This document shows, one piece after another, positions 5,900-11,672 of a stretch of 11,672 nucleotides of DNA; position 1 is the stretch's first letter; each line of letters opens with the position of its first letter. This DNA is from Planctomycetaceae bacterium (lineage in GTDB: Bacteria; Planctomycetota; Planctomycetia; Pirellulales; Thermoguttaceae): NCBI GenBank assembly GCA_031266315.1, contig JAISBG010000040.1:1-11672 (forward strand), in the 5' to 3' direction. Position numbers and translations under genes: made by a program. The notes under the pieces were generated by a model that saw only the letters and a list, made by a program, of their open reading frames with translations, was not told where the DNA came from and ran no database searches.

Positions 5900-7639
5900 T
5901 TATTCTTCTTGCAACAGAAAACCGGCGAGTGCGCGGCAACGACCCGGTTGTTGTAATTTTTGAACGGCTTTTTGTTCAATCTGGCGGACACGTTCCCGTG
6001 TTACCTGAAAAATACGTCCCACTTCTTCCAACGTATAAGAATATCCGTTTTCAAGACCGTAACGTAATTTAATGATTTCACGTTCGCGCGGAGTGAGTGT
6101 TTTCAGGAGTTTTCCGATTTCTTTTCGTAACATATCATTTGACGCGGAATGTTCGGGGCGGTCAAAATTGGTATCGGCGACAAATTCACCGAAACAATTT
6201 TCGTCACTTTCGCCAACCGGATGTTCCAAACTGATTGGGTTGGAACCCATTAGCAAAATCCGCCGAACTTCATCAACCGTCATTTCAGCCGCTTCGGCAA
6301 CTTCATGAACATTCGGTTCGCGACCGGTCGATTGGTAAATCATGCGGGCAATGTTACGTAAACTGGTCAACGCATCAATCATGTGTACAGGAATCCGAAT
6401 CGTCCGCGCCTGTTCCGCAATCGCTCGCGTAATCGCCTGACGTATCCACCAAGTCGCATACGTTGAAAATTTGAAACCGCGACGATATTCAAATTTGTCC
6501 ACCGCCCGCATTAAACCGGTGTTGCCTTCCTGAATTAAATCAAGAAAATTAAGACCGCGATTCCGATAATTTTTCGCAACGGAAACAACAAGCCGTAAAT
6601 TACTGCGCGATAAATCACATTTTGCCTGTTCGTATTCTTTAAGCAGATCGCGCATCTTTTGACAACGAAGCCGTAAACTTTTCGGACTTTCCTGTGTTGT
6701 AACAATAAGATTCCGAAGTTCCGTTTGCAACATTTGCCGGCGTTCTGGCATCATCAGAATATTGGAATCGCGAAGAAGCCGTGAAATTTCGTCCATGCGT
6801 TTGGACATACTTTCAATCTGTTTCATTAAAGCATGAACACGGCGGTTGCGAAGACTCAGTTCTTCGACAAGATTCAACGCTTTGCGACGACGTTCCAGAA
6901 ATCGTTTTCGTGCAATAACTTTGACTTCTTCCGGCGTATTTTTTCGCACCAATAATTCAAAGTCGGAAGTAATTGATTCGAGCAACGGAGCCAATGTCCG
7001 TAAATTGTGGGGCATTCGGCGTTGGATTTGTTCTTTCGAGAGTTTTTCGGTCAACGACATTTTGATTGTCCGTTCAAACGCCAATTGTCCGTGAAACACT
7101 TTTGTTAATGTACTAAAAGCGTTTTGAAGCCCAAAGGGTGAACCGAGAACACAACGGCGGAATGTGCGGCGGCTTTTTTCAATCCGTTTCGATAAAACCA
7201 CTTCCTCTTCTTTGGTGAGAAGCGGAATATTCGCCATTTGGGAAAGATACATCCGAATCGGATCACTGTTCCAACGTTCCGGTTCGGGAGCAGGCATGGT
7301 AAACGCCGGTTCTTCGTCAATTTCTTTTTCGGATTGCAATACGGAAGCTGTTGTTACATTTAATTTATCGGTTCCGCGTTCGATATTAAATTCTTCCTCT
7401 TCTTCCTCATCGTCGTTTGGTTCCATACAGAGTTGGCTTGACGATAATTCGGTAAAGAAATCATCTTCATCGGAAATTCTGTTACGATCCGTTTCAAGAC
7501 TGCCGAATAATTCCGCAGCCCGCAACATCTCGTTCATCTCCTCTTCGTTTAAGTGGTGAACGACTTCCTCGTAATTCAAACGATTGGTCGTTTTATTATT
7601 CGCAACATTTTCACATTCAAGAACTGTCATCCGTGACAT
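5900..7639 (-). CDS. rpoD: Primary RNA polymerase sigma factor, sigma70/RpoD family
   Basis: This is the housekeeping sigma factor that directs RNA polymerase to -10/-35 promoters. Of 579 residues, the N-terminal 120 are strongly acidic. Region 1.2 begins at about 124 ([20 protein letters not shown]). A long helical non-conserved region covers about 160-340. Region 2 starts with [18 protein letters not shown] (346-363) and contains [20 protein letters not shown] (367-386) and [17 protein letters not shown] (391-407). Region 3 follows at about 421-500. Region 4 holds [15 protein letters not shown] (515-529) and the helix-turn-helix [20 protein letters not shown] (535-554). These motifs mark a primary rather than an alternative sigma. 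AGGAGA six bases before the ATG supports the start. It lies downstream of dnaG, as in the macromolecular-synthesis operon, but a membrane-protein gene sits between them. Confidence 0.96.
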   Translation of the reverse strand: MSRMTVLECENVANNKTTNRLNYEEVVHHLNEEEMNEMLRAAELFGSLETDRNRISDEDDFFTELSSSQLCMEPNDDEEEEEEFNIERGTDKLNVTTASVLQSEKEIDEEPAFTMPAPEPERWNSDPIRMYLSQMANIPLLTKEEEVVLSKRIEKSRRTFRRCVLGSPFGLQNAFSTLTKVFHGQLAFERTIKMSLTEKLSKEQIQRRMPHNLRTLAPLLESITSDFELLVRKNTPEEVKVIARKRFLERRRKALNLVEELSLRNRRVHALMKQIESMSKRMDEISRLLRDSNILMMPERRQMLQTELRNLIVTTQESPKSLRLRCQKMRDLLKEYEQAKCDLSRSNLRLVVSVAKNYRNRGLNFLDLIQEGNTGLMRAVDKFEYRRGFKFSTYATWWIRQAITRAIAEQARTIRIPVHMIDALTSLRNIARMIYQSTGREPNVHEVAEAAEMTVDEVRRILLMGSNPISLEHPVGESDENCFGEFVADTNFDRPEHSASNDMLRKEIGKLLKTLTPREREIIKLRYGLENGYSYTLEEVGRIFQVTRERVRQIEQKAVQKLQQPGRCRALAGFLLQEE

Positions 7640-7667
7640 GAAATTCTCCTAATCTAAAGTTAATGAC

Positions 7668-7781
7668 CGGTTCGATCCGTCGAACCGATGCCGGGAAACA
7701 TCATGAAACCAAAATAGGTTTCAATTTTCTGTTGTATCAATAATTGATTAAAATTCAACAATTCCGAAGTCCTACGGACTT
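7668..7781 (-). promoter_or_regulatory. Three hairpins in the rpoD leader
   Basis: Three short perfect stems lie upstream of rpoD. One is at 7668-7687 (CGGTTCGA/TCGAACCG, loop 4), only about 16 bases from the Shine-Dalgarno. Another is at 7705-7722 (GAAACC/GGTTTC). The third is at 7767-7781 (AAGTCC, loop TAC, GGACTT). None is followed by a T tract, so they are not obvious terminators. The first could affect translation initiation or mRNA stability. No promoter in the 208-base gap is convincing. Confidence 0.5.
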
Positions 7782-7847
7782 AATAATCATGAACCAATAC
7801 ATTATCTTCACTTTGATTCCTCGTGAACGGTTACAAAATATTTTCCG

Positions 7848-8540
7848 CTATTCTTCAATATAATTTGTTTTAAAAATATCATTGTTACTGAAATCGAAAG
7901 TTGACCGAAGAACAAAACTTGTTCCCATCAAGATAGCGGAAAAAATCAAAAAGATCACAAAAGGTTTCCAAAAAGGCGGTTTCTTTTTCAGTTTGGGAAG
8001 CAATATTTCTGTTTCAAAGCGGAGACGATCTTCTTCTGATCGAAATGCCGATTTTGGAATCGGTACAAAACGAAAAGGGTTTATGTATAACAAATAATAA
8101 TCCTTCCAAACACGGGCAAACGGAAAAAGGCTTAATGATCCGCTTCCTTCCGACTCGTCCTTTGTTGTCACATAATATTTCTGATCATCAAACGATAGTT
8201 TTCGTTTTTGAAATATATTGGTAAAATTTTTTGTAAAAGCATTATATTGAGCCATAGTGTAATTCAGTATGAATAAAGCAATACCAAGACTTACTATTTT
8301 AATAAGATATATAATCCATTCATTTCCATTCCATGTAAGAGCCAAGTCCTCATTATTATTCAGGAAAAAGAAACGTAAAATAATCCGCCGTTCATTTTCA
8401 TTCCCCGTAAGAGCCGAAAAGAGTAAAATTACACTTGTATAACACCATATCCAAACATTAGTAATACCATTTCGCCAAAAGTAAAGGCAAATTCGTAAAC
8501 AATCTTTTGCCGAAAATTCAAATTCGTTTAATTCTATCAT
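7848..8540 (-). CDS. YcxB-like membrane protein, function unknown
   Basis: The protein has 230 residues. There are membrane segments at about 28-45 and 76-97. A soluble domain follows (about 112-183) whose pattern resembles the YcxB-like domain: a VWKDYYLLYINPFRFVPIPK stretch (144-163), then SAFRSEEDRLRFETEIL. A third membrane segment is at about 193-211. The frame is open to 8609, which is inside repeat copy D. The ATG at 8538-8540 is preferred because AGGAAAAG lies just before it and the protein then begins with the expected short cytosolic lead. Its role is not known in this family as far as I can tell. It lies between dnaG and rpoD on the same strand. It is AT-richer in feel and less conserved-looking than its neighbours. 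Confidence 0.8.
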   Translation of the reverse strand: MIELNEFEFSAKDCLRICLYFWRNGITNVWIWCYTSVILLFSALTGNENERRIILRFFFLNNNEDLALTWNGNEWIIYLIKIVSLGIALFILNYTMAQYNAFTKNFTNIFQKRKLSFDDQKYYVTTKDESEGSGSLSLFPFARVWKDYYLLYINPFRFVPIPKSAFRSEEDRLRFETEILLPKLKKKPPFWKPFVIFLIFSAILMGTSFVLRSTFDFSNNDIFKTNYIEE

Positions 8541-8568
8541 TGGTCTTTTCCTGTTAGATTTGAAATTA

Positions 8569-8810
8569 TGTAATATTTCAGCGGAATTTTCGTTAAAAGT
8601 AATCCACACAAGGTAGGCAACCTTTCGCTGAAAGGTTGCGTCGGCGTACTCGCCGACAGTGAATCAGATTCACGACGGCAATTTTGTATTGCCAACTGGA
8701 ATTAGGGGCAAGTCGGCTAACGCCGACGCGATGTTTCAGCGAAACATCGCCCACCTTTTGAATTTTACCCATAAAGTCAATCATTTACAAAAATTCCCTG
8801 AATAATTACA
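8569..8810 (+). repeat. Hairpin repeat copy D, most symmetrical copy, with outer arms
   Basis: The core (8611-8756) consists of six stems in order. They are 8617-8639 (GCAACCTTTC, loop GCT), 8640-8657 (GTCGGCG, loop TACT), 8659-8673 (GTGAATC-A-GATTCAC), 8677-8693 (GGCAAT/ATTGCC), 8712-8727 (GTCGGC, loop TAAC) and 8728-8750 (GCGATGTTTC, loop AGC). The last two mirror the first two. Outside the core, TGTAATATTTCAG at 8569 faces CTGAATAATTACA at 8810, with partly matching inner arms, giving a unit of about 242 bases. It fills the gap between the dnaG stop and the YcxB-like gene. It has no coding content. Confidence 0.85.
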
Positions 8811-8826
8811 AAAATACATTAATTTG

Positions 8827-10896
8827 TTATTCAAATTTTTTGCGTTTTTCTTCTTGTTGTTTTCGTAACATTTCCTGCATTTGGAGCAATTTATTGACTC
8901 GTTCTGTCTTTGTCAGGTTGTTGTCGCGAAGAGTTCCGATGTCGGCGATTTTTGTACGTTCCGAATCTCTCCGATTAAAACCGTCAATAATTTCCTGAAT
9001 CAGTTTCGCCCGCAATTCCTTATCCAATTGTGGTTCTTCGGTCTCATCGCGTAACGTTTTTCCAAGTTCCTCCAATTCATCGTGATAAGCCGGTTGTTCG
9101 GAATCATTATCGTTACCGTCGAAAAATTTTTCCCGTCCCGATTCGTCGAGTTCTACGAGAAAACTTTTGATTTTAGGATCATCGAAGGAAACAATCAAAC
9201 GGCTGAAAGTTGCCGGTCTGTTCTGTTCGATCAATTTGTTACATTTTTCATAAATGATCCGCGTAAGCGGTGATCGGCAACGTTCCGGCGGAACTCTTTC
9301 CCAAAATTCGTAAATTGCCGTCGGGTCGGTAATCCAAAGTTCCAGCATATCCCGTTCCAGCGCGTCCGGCAACAATGTTTTATCGTTCCACAATTCGTTT
9401 GTGTTTTCGGTGCTTTCCGTATTTTCCGCAACATTTTCTTCCTGATTGCCGGTACGTTTAATTTCGGTTTCGGTTTTGCGTTGTTTTTCTTTCAATCTCC
9501 GTCTGATTTCGGCTTCCGGCATCAAAAAACGCACGGACAAATTTTGTATCGTTTTCTCAATCCGAAACCGTACCGGATTATCCGGCGTGGTTCCTTTGAT
9601 TGGAGCGAAGGCGACAATTTCAAGAATTGCGTCCAACGCCTTACTCGACCCGATAATATCGTTCTTCAAATCGACACCGCGTGTTTTTGCACGAAAAATA
9701 TGTTCCAGTGCATCTACCGTTTCTGTTTTCAGTAACAATTCCAATGCTTCCGTGCCGTGTTGTTCCAAAAATTCGCAGGGATCAAGTCCTTCCGGTAAGG
9801 TCAGCACCGCCATATCGGCACCTTCCGCAATAAAATCTTTAAGTACCTGATCACTTTCGGCTTTCATTTGACCGGCTTTATCGCCGTCGAGCATCAAAAT
9901 AATTTTATCGGCGGCTAATCGCGACAATAATCGTATGTGTGCCGGACCCAACGCGGTTCCGAGTACCGCCACCGCGTCGCTAAACCCGAATTGATGAGCG
10001 ACAATACAATCCGTGTATCCCTCCATAATCAACGCTCGCCGTGTCTCTTTAATTTTGTGACGGGCAAGGTCAAGTCCGTAAAGGACTTTATGTTTTGAAA
10101 ATAATGTTGTTTCTGACGAATTAAGGTATTTTCTATCTTTATGCCACGAATCATGACTGAGCGGTGAATTAGGAATCAACCGTCCGCCGAAGGCGACTGT
10201 TCGTCCGTTTTCGTCACGAATAGGAAAAATCAATCTGCCGCGAAAAAAATCTTCGCTCTTTTTTTTCAGGTTGCCGATAATTTCCAAAATTTGCAAACGT
10301 TCGGATTTTCGTTTTACTTTTTTGACAAGCCATTCGTGTTCCATGGGAGCGTATCCGAGTTGGAATTTTTTAACGGCGTTGTCGTCGATTCCGCGTTCTG
10401 TCAAATATTTTCGTGCAATTTCCGCTTCGTCCAGATAAAGTAAGGCTTCGTGATAATTTTTCGCAATCCAGTCCGCTGCCTGAAACAATTGTTTACGAGT
10501 TATTTCTGTTTCCGGCGACGCTGCGGTTGCATATTCTTCATTCTCTGCTGTTTGTTGTCTGTTGCCAGGATTCCGTTCATTAATAACGGCTTTGTGTTTT
10601 TTCGGCAATGTAATACCGGTTTTGTCGGCGAGGATTTCGAGTGCTTCCCTGAAACCGACATTTTCGATTTTCATTACAAACGAAAAAACATCACCGCCAA
10701 TATCGCAGACCCAACATTTGAAAGTTTGACGTACAGGATTAACTTGGAGGCTTGGTTTTGAATCGTCGTGCCATGGACAACGACCAACATAATTCCGACC
10801 GGATCGGCGTAACGGAATGTACTGCGACACCAGATCGACAATGTCGATTGCCTCACGAATCCGTTCCTTCACATGATCATCGGAAGAAATAGACAC
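8827..10896 (-). CDS. dnaG: DNA primase
   Basis: The product synthesises RNA primers at the replication fork and works with DnaB helicase. The 689 residues show the N-terminal CHC2 zinc finger with Cys40, His43, Cys61 and Cys64. The primase core contains KKFQLGYAP (176-184) and RGRLIFPIRDENGRTVAFGG (219-238). The TOPRIM domain has Glu292 in MEGYTD and Asp337/Asp339 in LDGDKAG. A polar Glu/Asn/Thr-rich linker (about 472-502) precedes the C-terminal helicase-binding region (about 505-689), which ends in a Lys/Glu-rich helix. The start is GTG at 10894-10896, fixed by AGGAG eight bases upstream. It is about 100 residues longer than the E. coli enzyme, mostly in linker and C-terminus. It is the first gene of its transcription unit, with a good promoter about 190 bases upstream. 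Confidence 0.97.
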   Translation of the reverse strand: MSISSDDHVKERIREAIDIVDLVSQYIPLRRSGRNYVGRCPWHDDSKPSLQVNPVRQTFKCWVCDIGGDVFSFVMKIENVGFREALEILADKTGITLPKKHKAVINERNPGNRQQTAENEEYATAASPETEITRKQLFQAADWIAKNYHEALLYLDEAEIARKYLTERGIDDNAVKKFQLGYAPMEHEWLVKKVKRKSERLQILEIIGNLKKKSEDFFRGRLIFPIRDENGRTVAFGGRLIPNSPLSHDSWHKDRKYLNSSETTLFSKHKVLYGLDLARHKIKETRRALIMEGYTDCIVAHQFGFSDAVAVLGTALGPAHIRLLSRLAADKIILMLDGDKAGQMKAESDQVLKDFIAEGADMAVLTLPEGLDPCEFLEQHGTEALELLLKTETVDALEHIFRAKTRGVDLKNDIIGSSKALDAILEIVAFAPIKGTTPDNPVRFRIEKTIQNLSVRFLMPEAEIRRRLKEKQRKTETEIKRTGNQEENVAENTESTENTNELWNDKTLLPDALERDMLELWITDPTAIYEFWERVPPERCRSPLTRIIYEKCNKLIEQNRPATFSRLIVSFDDPKIKSFLVELDESGREKFFDGNDNDSEQPAYHDELEELGKTLRDETEEPQLDKELRAKLIQEIIDGFNRRDSERTKIADIGTLRDNNLTKTERVNKLLQMQEMLRKQQEEKRKKFE

Positions 10897-10940
10897 GTTT
10901 TTGGCTCCTAAGACAGAACTCCTTTTCTTCTTGTCTTGAA

Positions 10941-11073
10941 AACAGCCGCCTTTTGGGATTTCGGCGTCTGTTATTGTAATGGTAACTCTTTTACCATGTT
11001 TTTAATGTGGATAGTTAAAATGAACACGCTGCCGGAAATCGTTATTCTGATGATTCATCAACAACGATTTTCC
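10941..11073 (-). promoter_or_regulatory. Structured 5' leader of dnaG
   Basis: Three stems lie in the transcribed leader predicted from the promoter. The largest, 11034-11073, pairs GGAAATCGTT with AACGATTTTCC and has an inner TGATGA/TCATCA stem; it begins within about ten bases of the likely start of transcription. The second is GGTAA/TTACC at 10981-10995. The third, 10941-10972, pairs AACAG.CGCC with GGCG.CTGTT across single mismatches. No known riboswitch class is recognised. A 5' end hairpin that protects the mRNA is one option. Confidence 0.5.
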
Positions 11074-11087
11074 TAACAGTGCGGAGA

Positions 11088-11116
11088 AGTATAGAGTATT
11101 TTTCCAAACCGGTCAA
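11088..11116 (-). promoter_or_regulatory. Sigma70-type promoter for dnaG
   Basis: On the minus strand TTGACC (11111-11116) and TATACT (11088-11093) are separated by exactly 17 bases, each matching consensus at five of six positions. Transcription would start near 11081, leaving a leader of about 185 bases before the dnaG GTG. It is the best promoter in the window and lies just inside repeat copy E. The primary sigma factor that would use it is encoded downstream in the same orientation. Confidence 0.72.
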
Positions 11117-11158
11117 GACGAATTTTTTAAAGATTTTTTTCAGAAGTGTTAAAATTTT

Positions 11159-11438
11159 TAATTATTCGCAATTTCAGCGGAATTTTCATTAACTGGCTTT
11201 ATGGATAAAATTCAAGAGATAGTCAATCATAAAGTGGGCAACCTTTTGCTATTTGTTAAAAGGTCGCGTCGGCGATAGCCGACAGTGAATCAGATTAATG
11301 ACGGCAAAATTATGACTCAACCGGCGCGACCCTTCAGCGAAGGGATCGCCCACCATTTTTTGCCGACAGTGAATTAGATTAATGACGGCAAAATTATGAC
11401 TCAACCGCCCAGCGGGCTTTTTGATAAATAGCCCACCT
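11159..11438 (+). repeat. Hairpin repeat copy E, composite with internal duplication
   Basis: The core (11233-11438) begins GTGGGC with a stem GCAACCTTTT/AAAAGGTCGC (one mismatch, loop containing ATTTGTT). It continues through GTCGGC/GCCGAC and the conserved middle to a first far end of the copy C type, GATCGCCCACC (11344-11354). A second copy of the middle (11362-11407, 45 of 46 bases equal to 11278-11323) then leads to a second far end of the copy B type. The left outer arm (about 11159-11232) shares TTTCAGCGGAATTTTC with the left arm of D, and CTTTATGGATAAAATTCAA with the inverted right arm of D. It ends 29 bases from the TPR gene stop. Confidence 0.8.
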
Positions 11439-11467
11439 CTTTTCGCTCTTTTCGCGTTAAGACGTGG

Positions 11468-11672
11468 TTATTCCTTTTCTTCCGGCAAGATTTCGCGGAA
11501 TGGTTTTTTTTGCTTGTAAGATTCGAGTTCTTTTCGGAGGTCATCAATACGTTCACTGACGTTTTCATCGTCTTTGGCGTATTCGATACTTTTTTGCGAC
11601 CACTCGATTGCTTTTTCAAAGTTACCGATTTCCGCGTAAGCGGCTGCCAGTGTACTGAGAATGTACGCTTTT
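11468..11672 (-). CDS. TPR-repeat protein, C-terminal fragment
   Basis: Only the last 67 residues are in the window; the gene continues beyond its right edge. The fragment contains one clear tetratricopeptide repeat, LSTLAAAYAEIGNFEKAIEW (residues 5-24 of the fragment) followed by SQKSIEYAKDD. A charged helix (VSERIDDLRKELESYKQKKP) and a short tail ending LPEEKE then close the protein. TPRs mediate protein-protein contacts; the partner and the domains before it are unseen. The ending, TPR then a basic KPFRE-type tail, resembles proteins I associate with planctomycetes. The stop TAA is at 11468-11470. An overlapping frame at 11401-11619 is a shadow. Confidence 0.85.
   Translation of the reverse strand, partial: KAYILSTLAAAYAEIGNFEKAIEWSQKSIEYAKDDENVSERIDDLRKELESYKQKKPFREILPEEKE

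Noticed and set aside
8541..8609. Longer N-terminus for the YcxB-like protein
   Set aside because: The extension ends within the repeat D unit, and the internal ATG at 8540 has an AGGA-type ribosome binding site.
11401..11619. Minus-strand open frame of 72 codons at the right edge
   Set aside because: It is Lys/Ser-rich and runs into repeat copy E. The adjacent frame encodes a clear TPR ending with its own stop at 11468.
1..11672. Repeats A-E considered as a CRISPR array
   Set aside because: Copies are kilobases apart, in both orientations, over 100 bases long and without regular spacers.

Overview
All recognisable genes in this window lie on the minus strand. In transcription order, from right to left, they are: the C-terminal end of a TPR protein (cut by the window edge), dnaG (primase), a YcxB-like membrane protein, rpoD (primary sigma factor), hpf/raiA (ribosome hibernation factor), ptsN-like EIIA, ptsH (HPr), ptsI (enzyme I) and waaA/kdtA (Kdo transferase). 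The window reads as bacterial core chromosome, AT-leaning, from a Gram-negative-type bacterium, since waaA builds the lipid A-Kdo core. The style of the primase zinc finger (a KCWVCDIGGDVFSFV stretch), the TPR C-terminus (LSTLAAAYAEIGNFEKAIEW... ending in KPFRE) and the primary sigma factor resemble Planctomycetota from memory. That assignment is an inference, not a search result.

Layout. 1-107: repeat copy A. 134-1537: waaA. 1578-1823: repeat copy B with long outer inverted arms. 1828-3875: ptsI and ptsH, overlapping by ATGA. 3876-4233: spacer ending in a 13-bp tandem repeat. 4234-5115: ptsN and hpf. 5116-5899: a 784-bp gene-free stretch with repeat copy C, a candidate terminator and a separate long inverted repeat. 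5900-7639: rpoD. 7848-8540: YcxB-like protein. 8569-8810: repeat copy D. 8827-10896: dnaG (GTG start). 10897-11467: structured dnaG leader, a good sigma70-type promoter and repeat copy E. 11468-11672: TPR protein fragment.

How the genes work together. dnaG and rpoD are the core of the classical macromolecular-synthesis operon. Here they are separated by a membrane-protein gene and a repeat, and no rpsU is seen. hpf, ptsN, ptsH and ptsI form a permease-less, regulatory-type phosphotransfer set next to a ribosome hibernation gene. No EIIB, EIIC or rpoN is present in the window. Enzyme I and HPr keep their phosphorylated histidines but have unusual flanking residues.

The most unusual content is not protein-coding. 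It is a family of about 105-205 bp intergenic repeats in five copies (A-E), each built of consecutive short hairpins. The same stems recur with compensatory base changes, and copy D shows six hairpins in 146 bp. Two copies sit inside about 240-bp units with further inverted arms. No transposase is present in the window, so these look like non-autonomous (MITE- or REP-like) structured elements.
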